Below are positions 20,932 to 33,935 of a stretch of DNA of 64,000 nt, one piece after another; position 1 is the first letter of the stretch; each line of letters begins with the position of its first letter. The stretch is from NCBI RefSeq assembly GCF_040183065.1, contig NC_091120.1, forward strand, positions 173,556,488 to 173,620,487. Direction: 5' to 3'. The notes under the pieces are model-generated. The model had not been told where the DNA came from, searched no databases, and saw only the letters and a list, made by a program, of their open reading frames with translations. The DNA comes from Periplaneta americana. Lineage: Eukaryota; Arthropoda; Insecta; Blattodea; Blattidae. The position numbers were made by a program, and so were the translations under genes.

Positions 20932-20932
20932 G
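20405..20932. repeat. (ATT)n microsatellite cluster downstream of the LINE
   Basis: Three arrays: about 20405-20467 (the LINE tail), 20586-20729 (with CAT interruptions) and 20866-20932. The sequence between the first two contains a possible small insertion; the hairpin separates the last two. Confidence 0.95.
20771..20867. repeat. 97-bp near-perfect hairpin
   Basis: Arms 20771-20815 and 20823-20867 pair at 43 of 45 positions around a 7-base loop (ATGTGCG). (ATT)n blocks lie on both sides. Confidence 0.95.
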
Positions 20933-23534
20933 AAAGTCTAAATCCAGATCCATATCTGGTTATACCTAATAATTATTGTAATAATTACTGTACTTGTTTA
21001 TTTCTGGGAAGGAAGATGATTTTAACTGTGGTCACAGGATATTTCCAACAGACTTGACTGGAAGGTCTACAATTCGTGTCCGGTTAGTAGGTAACGAATT
21101 TTTTTCGTTATCATTACTTCTAGAACAGTTAAGACGTACATTCAGATTGCTGTCAAACTGAGTATCATAGCCTACTGATAGGCCTACTGGTTTTTTCCGA
21201 AATAAAATCGCGGCCGGAATGTAGTACATCTCCTCCTCATACCAGAAAGCATATTACCTCCAACTCCATGGCCTCATAAGCCAGACGGAATTACGGGATA
21301 CTTTGACCTCTAGGTACCTTATAGAAAATTCTACAGCTGAGTAACAATATTTCAACTGCCATCTGTGGCAAGATCTATTATTCCTTTAAAATGTGACAAA
21401 GAAAATGGGAGAGGGGGGAGAATTAAAATTATGACACTTGATAACTAAACTGTAAATATGTCACAGGAGAGTGAAAACAATAGGCTATCGAAATCATAAA
21501 TATTGCGGTGGCCTAACACCTCAGTTTAAACCCGAATTTTGTTAAAAATTTCTGCATCTATAGTCATTTTTGTTTTATTATTTATTTAATTTAAGGAAAT
21601 ACAGTATAATATCGTTAGTCATTATTGATATTCATTTATTGCGTCCAACTGATCACATACATGATATGGAACATGTCAAATGTAACACAAAATTACTAAG
21701 ATACAACATAATTAAAATACAACATAGTACATTAACTAAAATACAACATACAAATTTCAACATTAGTTATAAATAATTTCAACATTAACAAATAACAACC
21801 ACAAGAATAGATGTAACACATTACAAGACAAATCACATTTCATTTAGCAGTCTGAAGTCAATTTTGACCAACGCATCCTTCTAGATATTTTAGATAGATA
21901 TTTTTAGATATTTTATTAACCGTTGGAATACAATTATTCATGGCATCGTCAATGTACATTAATCTAACATTGATACAATAAATATTACAGTCATCTTAAT
22001 CTATGGTAACATGTCACATGCTTATTTAATAGAATACTAGTTACTTAGAATATAATGTATTTAATTACTAAGCAAATAACGTACTACTAATACTATTAAT
22101 TCAGTCAGTAATGCATAACACACTAGAATAGTGTGAGGAAACACCTCTTTTTGAAGTCAGGATCTGGAAAAGGGGAAGTAAAATTTTTGAAGTAAAGCGT
22201 TCTTTTTCTATTCAATTATGGCAATTTTCAATGAATTTGTTCATACTGTAAAAGCACTTTTTGATTAAAATTTTGATAGAAATACTCATGAGAGGAATAC
22301 AGTGAAATTTTGGCATATATTAACCTAAGCTTTTATTTTGATTGTGACCATTTTTCATGTGACTTAATTTAATTTTCCGGCTGAAAGACAGATGGAATTG
22401 TTTGTGTGATGAAGCAATGTTAAAAAAAAGAAGGGAAGGAAAGGGACTAACATTAAAAAAATCTAGCTATAGACACATACAATGTGTTACGGTTGAAGTG
22501 AACAATGAACAATGTAGCTTATTCTAAGGTGAAGCTTGAGTTACGCATTTTCTACCTTATAAGCTGCACCTACATGGTTCAATTTTCCATGCGCGAATGC
22601 ATGCAATCTGGGAAGAATATTGAAAGAATCAAGTTTAAAACGCACGTTCAATTAAGATGCATGAAGATATTGTGTCTACATATTGCACCGTTTTGAATGT
22701 CATCTTCACTATGTATATATATATAAATTAATATTAAAGATCAATCTTGCATGTATTTCTTAAATGCGGAAAGTTGAAAGAAAAGTTGAACCATGTAGAT
22801 GCACCTATAGGGTGCGTTTGTTGCTCTTTGAAACTGGCTGTTTCATATACTGCAGTTAATTTTCTGCTAGTATTACATTGTAATTTTTTTAATTAAGGAA
22901 AGCTACGATTGGTTTCCTCATTGCATAGTGCTTGGAAATTATAGTACTATTAATAGTGGTGATCTCCGACTTAATTTGGTACAAATGAGCCAAACTTGGT
23001 GGTTGTTAATAGAAACAGGATTGACAAGAATATTGCAGCAGTAGGTTGAACTCAAAACACATACCGATAGTTTGCTTAAGTGAGCACTGTTATGACCAAA
23101 ATTACTTTTACCTACTATTTTTTAAACCTATAATGAAGTTTAAGCCGTGAACAAGAAGTTTGCAAGTAAAAACGAAGGACCCCCCCCCCCCAAAGCTTTA
23201 GGCGATTTAATTCCAGCAGTAAGGTTTTTCTGCACAAAGATAGTGATATCTGGACTCCATATTGATATTTAATTATTACAGGCACAACAAGAAAGCCATT
23301 TGGATCAATGACCACAACTTGGTTTCAGATAGTTTGAACTTACTGCAAGCAGGTCCGGACATAGATACCGAGAGCCCTAGGCAGTTTTAGCAAAAAACGA
23401 ACTTTACTTTTATTTTTTATTTATTTAATATACTTTTACTTTAGAAAATAGACAAGCAGAGTTAGAAATAAAATAGACAACTTCCAGCTATACCTTTTTT
23501 ACACATTACAGTTTTTACATTTATAATTACGAGA
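20933..23534. other. Intergenic, unassigned
   Basis: AT-rich. Short TACAACATA repeats near 21700-21735 and a C10 run near 23180-23190. No gene recognised. Confidence 0.4.
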
Positions 23535-24110
23535 TTACATTGCCACGTGACGAACTTTCTTCTCTGCAAAGAAACAGATGACCTCACTATAGTCCACAGA
23601 CTGCATTATTTCCGACTCTATGTACAGCACAGAGAGTGAATTAAACCTATTCTGTTCTCTAGTAGATCTTAAATAATTCTTTACTCTCTTTGGGCTGAAG
23701 ACGACCGTTCTGCCGAACAATTTAACCCTGGTGTACACAACAGCATCCAGAGCGCTATTCCCACATTTGGATAAATGTCCAAAAAGCTTTTTTCCAGGTT
23801 GTATTTGTATAGCTCCAGTGACGATAGCCCATTTCCTCCTGTAGCTTCAGCTCACAACAAATGAGCTCTCAAGTGTAGACACTCGTTTTCTAAAGTACCG
23901 TCTAAATTCCCCAGAAAGAAGGCTTCCAGGTTCTGTCCTCCGTCATGGACATCTTGAGATTCCAAACTTCTTAAAAAAATCAGACTTTTTACTTAACTTC
24001 TCGTAAGCAGAGCCACGTCTTTGTAGTTCGCAATCAACCTGTCGATAATGAAGTTGAAGATGGTAACTCTGAATCTATCTCTGCTGAAGAGCTCGACCTC
24101 GTTCCCTTTA
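23535..24110 (-). pseudogene. hAT-type transposase C-terminal remnant
   Basis: Minus-strand text REQNRFNSLSVLYIESEIM and DYSEVICFFAEKKVR (23535-23660) matches the hAT dimerisation tail of ZMYM1-like proteins; decayed text continues to about 24110. It lies within 500 bp upstream of the Tollip start. Confidence 0.68.
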
Positions 24111-24239
24111 CTTTGTCAAACAGCACTTTTTGCTTAGGTTTCCTCTCCGTATAATATGTGTAGTTCTCTTCACCAATTGTTTCCAAGGTTTTCGACTCAT
24201 AATGATCAAAGGTACCGACTTTCTTTATATCTTGCTGCC

Positions 24240-24607
24240 ATTAGTTAAAAATATATATACTGTATTTTTTTTAATCACAAAAATACATTTTTCTCTTATT
24301 CAAATACAATATAGATACCGGTATGTTTCCTTATCGAGAGCTTGACTTCTAGAATTCGTAACCTTATCCAAATGTTATAAACAAAATAAGAAAATGTTAA
24401 TTTTGACTGTGATAATCCTTGTTAATTTTGGAAATTTTCGTCTCTAATATTTTTAAATTTGGCGCTCAAACTTTACATTCGATTTGCCACTGTTTGCAAG
24501 CACGACTGCGAAGTTAGCAACGATAACAATTTTCGAAAGGCTCGATTGTTTGGTTATCGATGTTTATTTAATTAGTTTTGTAAGGAAAGAACGAATTGTC
24601 ATCAAAA
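24240..24607 (+). promoter_or_regulatory. Tollip: Candidate Tollip upstream / 5' UTR region
   Basis: Sequence just before the start codon, with more CpG (for example ACGACTGCGAAG and CGAAAGGCTCGA at about 24500-24545) than the surroundings. No TATA box or initiator can be named with confidence, so the promoter is only inferred from position. Confidence 0.3.
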
Positions 24608-24655
24608 ATGGCAAACATATCAGCTGCAGAGAAAAATGCCGAGAGAAGAAAACGA
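24608..24655 (+). CDS. Tollip: Tollip exon 1
   Basis: 16 codons, [16 protein letters not shown], ending at a GTAAG donor. The start is chosen because it is the ATG that runs in frame into exon 2. The short charged N-terminus is not conserved in the family, so the exact start is the least certain part of the gene. Confidence 0.85.
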
Positions 24656-26402
24656 GTAAGTATCAGTTTATCATTATAACAGCTTCACTTGTAAATTGAG
24701 AAGCTGTAAGTAACTTATTGTGTCATATTGCTTGTCCTTCGTTGTCTTTGCCATAATCCTGTTTTTTTGTGAGACTGAATCAATGCAGTATAAATAAATT
24801 AATGTATACATTTCAACAGCTTCCTTTGTTTATAATACGTAATTATGACTCATATTTAACTCCTAGTGTGATGTTACAACATTTTAATTCGTCACTTAAG
24901 CATATGCCATTAGTCTGTAAAAGGCAACTTGGAAAAAAAACAGTCCCTGCACTCTTAGTCCTATAGTGTAGAACAGAACATGCTGGAAAACTCAGAATCT
25001 GTTCTGTTTCATATTTTATGTCGGAATGAATGACAGGAAAGATAAATGAGATACGACTTTTTCCCCTTTTTTCCTTTTATTGTTTCAATTGCTGTTTTAC
25101 AGTGACAGAGTATATATTTCACGTTTTTAAATTGTAGGCAATGAAAATTATAGTTTATTTAAATTAATTATTTTTTCATTATCCTATTAAAGGTGTTTGT
25201 GGGTACGCTGCCACCAGACTTCCTTCGCATTACAGCTGCTTCACAACAGCAGCAAGAAGCAGCCGACCAGCAAGCTGCTCTTGCCTTGCAGCAGCAGTTG
25301 GTGGGCGTTCCATACGCCCACAATGCTTCAGGAAGGCTAAGCATAACTGTGGCACAGGTACTGTTTAAGCAGAGAAGTAATGCCAACAAGGAGAATTTTT
25401 CTTCCTATGGAATCTTTTCGGAATTTAATCTAGGCATATTTGCTTTTATTTTTTACAACATGTAATGATAAGAGACTTGGAAGTGGAAGGAGTGTAACAG
25501 GTACATTTCAGATAGTCTATTTCTGTAAAAAAATTCCAGAAATCCTGTCATTTTCTTTTACGTGCCTGTTGGTTGGAATAGATACTACTAAAACTACTTA
25601 ATAAGAATTCCTTGTAGACTCTACACTTTACAAATCTGTTAATAACAGGCAATACTCTACATGATCAGTTCCTCTTTTACCTGCGTATTTCTATGAATTA
25701 AATTATTGCCCGAATTACAAGAAGAATAGGCATAATTGTAAGAAAAGCCGTTGACTGCTCATTCATTCTCACTAACCGTTAAAATTCCATTTCGAATTAT
25801 CCGAATATTCCCACTGAAACTTTGGTTTAAATATTGTAATACAGTAGACTCTTGTTAATTCGGTCATTCCTTGCACAGAGAGCTGCCAGATTAGCGAGAG
25901 TGCCGGACTACTGAGAGTGCATAAAATATTGTTTAATTCTTCATGAAATTTGATGTTATAAGTTGCACCTACATCTGATTGAGGTTCTGACTGGTATGTA
26001 CATCTATTATCAGGCAGTACATCTCACTTGATGATATGTGTCAGAGGAAGAATAATTGTTTGTATAGGCCTACATCTGAAGTCTGATTGGTGTAATATGT
26101 AGGTAATCAGCGGAAAGGAACTGGCCACCCTACTCCATTATCTCCTGGCCTAGTTGCCTCATAAGTGGTGCCATGTTAGTATCCTTTTGAGATTCAGACC
26201 TGTCTTCGGACAGTTGACTAAACAACAACACAACAAGTTGCACCAAGCATTGTACGTGCACTTCATCAAATTAGAACGTTCTACACATGGCCAGTGTAGA
26301 ATGCCTAACTCGTGACATCACAAGGAAGAGTAAACCTGCTTCTTCTGTGCCATTGCAGTTACTTGTGAATATCAATTGCAGTAACAATTAATACAAGATC
26401 AT

Positions 26403-26440
<38 letters not shown>

Positions 26441-26941
26441 AGTCAGCCTGGTTGGCACAGTTAGTATAGCGTTGGCCTGCTATGTCCGAGGTTGCAGGTT
26501 TGATCCTGGGCCAGGTCGATGGCATTTAAGTGAGCTTAAATGCGACAGGCTGATGTCAGTAGATTTACTGGCATGTAAAAGAACTCCTGGGGCACAAATT
26601 CTGGCACACCGGCGATGCAGATATAACCTCGGCAGTTGCGAGTGTCGTTAAATAAAACATAACATTTAACATCATCATCATGTAGCTTTCAGGGAGTTTG
26701 GCCACTATTGACTTGTTTCGGTCTCAAATCAGATGTCGAGGAGTCTCTTCAATGGTCTTCCTTGGTTTCTTGTCCCTGATGGGTAATCTATTGCGTGGCA
26801 TTCTGTTCACATGTTGTATCCATCGTGATTTATAATTTTTGATTTTGTTGAGAACTGAGTATACCTACTCCTAATTCTTCTAAAATATCTGTATTATTTT
26901 TAAAATAATCCCAGTAGGCTATATAACCTAATGTTTTTCTC

Positions 26942-26980
<39 letters not shown>

Positions 26981-29900
26981 TTTAGTAGGTTATTTTATGA
27001 TGCTTCATCAACAGCTTAGGTTATTTAGTGTCTGAATTAGATGAAGGTGATAATGCCGGTGAAACGAGTCTGGGGTCCAGCACCAAAAGTTACCCAGCAT
27101 TTGCTCATATTGGGTTGAGGGAAAACCCCGGTAAAAAACTCAACCAGGTAACTTGCCCCGACCGGGAATCGAACCCGGACCACCTGGTTTCGTGGGCAGA
27201 CGTGTTAACCGTTACTCTACAGGTATGGACTCATATATTTCATTTCTGCTCCAGTTGTTTATTTTTGGTCTTGATTGTCCAATCCTCACAATCATATATT
27301 AAGGTCGGAAGAGCTAACACGTTGTATAATCTTATTCGACTTTTAGTTGAAGTTTGTTTTGGTGTAAATATATTATTTATTATACCGGTAATCTTAATAA
27401 AGTTGTTTAACTTGTGATTTAGATTTAGTATATCCAATTCATTTTCGTGTGAAATGATGATACCTAAATATTTAAATTGATTCACTTGTTCCATGATTTG
27501 GTTGTTTATGACAGGTTTACTTCTTACTGGTATTTGACTTTTAAATGCCATTATTTTTGTTTTTTTGTATCGAGATTGTTAAGTTATATTCTTGTTGTAT
27601 TATTTTGTTAAGTTTGTATATTGATTTTTGTAAATTATCTTCAGAATTGGAGATGAGAACTTGGCCATCTGCAAATAAGAGGGTGGTGAATTGTTTGTTG
27701 AGTGATATTGGAATTCCAATTAGGTTTTCTTTTTGCCATTTTTAAATTATATCATGTAAATATATATTGAATAATGTCGATGACAACGAACATCCTTGAT
27801 GCACTCCTCTGTTATAGGCCTCTTGATTTTGAGAGATAATTTAGAATTGTGTTTTATTTGTATTTGATTATAATTGTAGCTAAATTTCTATACCGGTAAC
27901 TGCATTAATAAAGAAAGTGGTATACCTTTCTATTTCATTATATTAATCGAAAGTTCTCTTTTCACACAATCAAAAGCTTTTTCATAATCCACAAACAAAA
28001 TATGAGTTTCTAAATTGAATTCTCTTCGTTTTTCAATTAGTAATTTAAGACAGAATATTGGGTCTATACAAGAACCAGCTTTCTTGAATCCATGCTGAGT
28101 TTCGGTCATAAATTTCTCTGAATGTGTTTGTAGTTTGAAATTAAGTATCTTGGAATATGTTTTGTAACAATTGTTTAAAGTGCTGATTCCTCGATAATTT
28201 TTTGGAATTTTTCTATCTCACATTTTATGAAGTGATATAACAATTGCATTTCGCCAGTCTGTTGGGATCTTATGTTTTATGTTAATGTTGTTTAAAAATG
28301 TCAGCACAAGCTCAGATTAATAACATAGGCCTATGGTTAGAAGTCAAAGCCTTTCCACCAAATTCCTGTTGTTATTTTCTTCTTCTTCTTCAACCTCTCA
28401 CATTTTAGACCATTGGCTTGTTATGGTGTCTTGCCAGCGTTTAAGTGACCTTCCCAGTGATCTTCTGCTCTTAGGACGATAATTCAAAAGTTAACAGGAT
28501 GTACGGGATCGGTCCATTCTTTGGACATGCTGTTTCCAATTGTTGCTGTATGCGTCAATATATTATATAACAGATCGAATGTGTAACTCTTCCAATTTGT
28601 CGATACTACTTTTTCTGTCTAATCGTGTATAACCTGCTGTACAACGAAAAAATTTCATTTCACTAGTCACCATTCTGGACCTGTCAGAAAAAGTACCGTA
28701 GCTATTAATAGGATATTCAGTCTATGACACTGAAACCAGTTTTCTGAAACCAGTTTTATGCGACTAGTTTCTTATCTTATCTCACATTTATTAAAATTCA
28801 TTCTGAAGAATTTGATAAACCATAGCCTCAATTTTGTATTTACACTCATATTTGTCTTGTAGAATTTTAGTTGGAGTGTGATGCTGGTTCACTTTCTCAT
28901 AGACAATTTGTAGACCACGAGATTAATTTAATGAATGTTATCTCCTGAAGAACAGTGTTTTCTCTCAGCACTGTGTTAGTCTGTATATTTTATACAAATT
29001 TTAGGTTCGGTATTTCTATTATTAAATAGTATTTAAACGTCTTCTTGAGTATGTAATCTAGGCTTATAACCCATTACTTAGGTAGGTAGATAGGTAGGTA
29101 GGTGGGTGGGTAGGTGGGTGGATAGGTAGGTGGGTAGGTAGCTAGGTAGGTTTATTCGTTCCATAATATTCTTACATTTGCTTTATAGCATAGAATAAAG
29201 AACATGTCCAATTCTTACGTTTAACAATAAAATGCATTACATATAAAATGCAAATATGAAATATGTACAGAATTAATACCTTAATAACAATAATATTTTA
29301 TACAATGTAATACGTTTACCATTTAATAGTATTATAATATTTACATAGTACTGTGAAATGTCAAGAATTCATCTACAGAATAGAAGGTGTGAGATATTAA
29401 GTAATTTTTTAGTTTTACCTTAAATAATGCAGGGTTTTGGCTATGATTCTTAATGTCTTCAGGAAGACTATTGAACATTTTTACCGCCATGTAACGTACT
29501 CCCCTTTGAAAGCATGATAAATATGATGATGGCATATGAAAATCATTCCTTCTGCGGGTATTTATATTATGTATGGCTGAGTTAGTTGGAAAATTTTCTT
29601 TATTACATAAGAGGAAATTTATTGTAGAGTATATGTATTGATTTGTTAAGGTTAGAATCTCTAATTTTTTAAAAAATAATCTACTTGATTCTCTAGCCTT
29701 TGCTCCAACTATTATTCTAATGGCTCTTTTTTGTAATAAGAATATATTTTTACTATCTGCAGAATTTCCCCAAAATATTATTCCATAGTACATAATGGAA
29801 TGAAAATAGGCAAAATATATTGTCTTTAAGATACTGCTGTTTAGAAATTGTTGTAACGACCTACAGATACATACAGATTGATGGAATAAGGTAATTTAAT

Positions 29901-32278
29901 TAATTTTAATTACTACTTAACAGTTTAAATTACATGTAATACTTTTTACTTATCAATATTCAGTTCTCTTGCAACTTTTTTCTCTGTAGCAAGTGTACAT
30001 CTCTGTTGCTATGTTCTTTCAAATCGTGGTCACAAAGACAGAGAGATTTTTCCACTGCCTCCACCAGCAGGTTATTAAAGATAGGATTGTCTTTGTTTGG
30101 CGTATTTTATGAATGATCAAATGAACGTGTTAGCTTATTAAATCATTATTACACAAACATACAGGATGATTTTAGATAAGACTTGCAAATATTTTGCAGC
30201 CTGCTAACTGATAGTGAGTCTATTATAGCCCCACTGTTTGCTGTGTCTAGCTGGCTCTGGGCGAGCTGACAGGAAAGAAAGCATATTGTTAAATGCATTC
30301 ACTTCTTGCAGAAGGTTCTAGCAGTGTTGTCACTCGATTTGTGTACACCAGGGGTGCTGGATTGAAATCACATTTTGAACAGAAATCACAATATTGTACT
30401 TTACTTAAGTTACTGGCTTTTAAGGAACCCGGAGGTTCATTGCCACCCTCACATAAGCCCACCATTGGTCCCTATCCTGAGCAAGATTAATCCAGTCTCT
30501 ATCATCATATCCCACCTCCCTCAAATCCATTTTAATATTATCTTCCCATCTACGTCTCGGTCTCCCCAAAGGTCTTTTTCCCTCCGGCCTCCCAACTAAA
30601 ACTCTATATGCATTTCTGGATTCGCCCATACGTGCTACATGCCCTTCCCATCTCAAACGTCTGGATTTAATGTTCCTAATTATGTCAGGTGAAGAATATG
30701 TCGCAATATTGTACTAATATTTAATTATATTTCAGGCAAAGTTGGTGAAGAATTACGGAATGACAAGAATGGATCCATATGTCAGGCTTAGAGTGGGCCA
30801 TTGTGTATATGAAACGCATACTGATCCCAATGGAGGGAAAAATCCACGATGGAATAAAGTTGTACAGTGGTGAGTTCATAAATACTTCATATCAAGAAAT
30901 CATAAGATATGAGAGTTATGATAAATATTGTTAGGTACTGAAAATAGTGGTAGATTGTAACAATATGTACCAAAGTCAAAAGAGTGGTCAGAATGCTAAT
31001 TTGTGTAAGCAGATAGACTTAGTTAATATTAATTCTGTTTTAAGCTACTCATGAAAATGCAGGATGATCAGTTCACTGCACAACCTTATCATTCTTTTTG
31101 AGACTGCAAGAGATTATTCAGAGATAATGTTAAAATGGCTAACGTGAAGAGATAGTGAAGTAATAATGACAGTGAATACCTGCTTGCAGCTCTTATCTAC
31201 CTTAAATGTCGGAGTGTTTGCCACAGATTTAGTAGTACTGGGCTTATGTAGCAAGTGGATCACTATTCGTATTTATACCAATATTTTCACATACATTTGT
31301 GAGATTTAGAGTTTCTTTGAGACCACTTACAGTAGGACTAAATAAAGTTTAAGTGGCATCTTTGAGTTTAGAGAGAAATTTTCTGGATTTCAACTGCAAT
31401 TCGGCTATGATTTCTATCTTAAAAATCACTGTTTGACTACCAGTTCATAATTATACTATCCAGGGGTACTGTTAGCATTTGTGAGCTCTTGTGCAATGCA
31501 CCAAACAAGGCCATTCTCTTTCTAAATTTGAGAGGGAGATGATAAAGAGGGGAAAGAGAAAGAAGGAGGGATATAGAAAGGAAGGGCTCACTTAAAATCT
31601 CTCAAAAGCACTTTTCTGACTTTGTGAAAATGCTTTTTGCTTTTACTTAACTTGAAGTGTGAGGCCCAATGCAAAGGAATGCTTCACACACCTTTAATGG
31701 TGACCCTTATATCATCACATTATCATTGATTAAACTCTTCACTTGAAAGCATAGACCTATTTAAGTAAATTATTGGTACAAGTAAAGAAGTAAATTTATA
31801 TGAATGCATAGTTACTGTGAAGGGACTTTTCTTTAAGAAACTAAATGTTTTAATTTATATGAATGCATAGTTACTGTGAAGGGACTTTTCATTAAGAAAC
31901 TAAATGTTTTAAAGTGATTTTAGGGACATTGAATTCAGTTGCTTATGGCTATTTTTCAGCCAGAATTCACTGGAACCATGTTCCAGAACCTTTCTCTAAA
32001 ATTACTTCAGCTGACATTCAGTAGCTGTAAGATCACTATATAATAATCGACTGATGTTAATAAAATTTAACTTTTATCGACAAGTTATATAAAACTTCAA
32101 TATAGAACCCAATTAAAGCCCCTTTAGCTGTTTGCAGTTTTGGGAGGTGTGGTGTTAGAGGTCATATGCTAAATGTATTAGTTTCTTAGACCATTTTTTT
32201 CAGCTTTCATTTCTAAATATTCCAAAAAGTGCTGGAAAGGGTTAAAAAAAGTTGATCACAACCAGAGTTACATAACGC

Positions 32279-32361
<83 letters not shown>

Positions 32362-33886
32362 CATACTTACAAAGGGCTTTTAAAGAACCCAGAAGTTCAT
32401 TGCTGCCCTCACATAAGACTGCCATTGATTCCAATCCTGAGCAAGATTAATGCAGTCCATACCACCATCTCCCACTTTCTTCAAATCCATTTTAATATTA
32501 TCCTCCCATCTAGTCTGCAGTTCTGCATTGTGTAACTTTTTCCATTCTTCTGTAACTTCATTCCTCTTAGCCTCGAAAATTTTCCTAAGCACCTTATTCT
32601 CGAACACCCTTAACCTCTGTTCCTTTCTCAAAGTGAGTCCAAACTTCACAACTATACAGAACAACCGGTAATATAACTGTTTTATAAATTCCAACTTTCA
32701 ACTTTTTTGAAAGCAAGCTGGATGACAAAAGAATAATAATAACAACAATAATAATAATAAAGGTGATAATGACAGCAAAATGAACCCAGAGTCCAACACC
32801 GAAAGTTACACAGCATTTGCTCTTAATGGATTGAGCAAAAACCCCAATCAGGCAACTTGTCCCAACCAGTGGACTGTCTATGAGAAAAAGTGGATGCAAA
32901 AGGATGAATCACTCACAAACTTCTGCAAAGACTAAGCTACAAATCCTATTCACATTGTGCGCATTTCATTTCATTCAAAAGGATAAATGACTTCATTGCC
33001 AACTGTTTATAGTCCGGATCAGCTTACTTTATACCTGAAGGGTGAAACCTAACCATTTTCCCCCTATTACTACTTATGCTAGTGGATTATTGTGATTTTC
33101 TAGCTCTTAGGTTGTATTTTTTTTGCCAACTTCTTTTTGGAATTTGGACCAATATTACAACTGGCAGTTATTTTCTAACTGTTATGTTGGCAGCAATAAT
33201 TTCAGTTTGCAGTAAAGGAAACTGTGAATTAATAATTAATTAGTAATACAGGTATTAATATCAATACACAATTCAGTTCTGTTGCGTTGTGATTCCAATT
33301 CAACTCTATGTTCAAGTAAGTGTAATTAAATAAGAAATAGCTTATAGACCTACTTGGTATGAAACATAGACAGAAATATATTTCACATTTTAATGAATTT
33401 CTTTCGTGTTTAGATTTTTATTAAAATATCCAAGAGAGGAAATAGAATGGTAGCGACTTCTCCAAGAAAGAAAGTGCTTGTAAGTATTTTAAGTAGGCTA
33501 TACATTTCAAAGTGGTGTTCTGTTTTCGGAATTCGTGCTAATCATTTCACTTGATCAAACTACATACATTTTTAGGTTAGGTCTCGTGAATCGTAAATTG
33601 TTTAGTCAAAGCAATGAACTTCATGTTACCAGACAAAATAAATTTTAATATTAGATCGTACTAATCCTAATTACCAACATAATATGCGAGAAGTCTAGGA
33701 GAAAAATATACTATTTCATAAGTTATTGAATCATTTAGGAAACATCTCGCAACGTAAAGATGAGATGTGGTGAATAAGAAAACATTGTATTGTTAATATT
33801 ATATCATTATTATTATTATTACTGTTATTATAAATTTATTATTTTTTTTTTCCTCACTTATACTCGCTTTAACATCTTTTGTCATA

Positions 33887-33935
<49 letters not shown>

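Noticed and set aside
25168-25389. Minus-strand cysteine-rich protein
   Set aside because: It is the antisense shadow of Tollip exon 2 (Gln/Ala-rich codons read backwards).
30293-30599. Plus-strand frames beside Tollip exon 3
   Set aside because: Antisense shadows of the LINE copy at 30401-30703.
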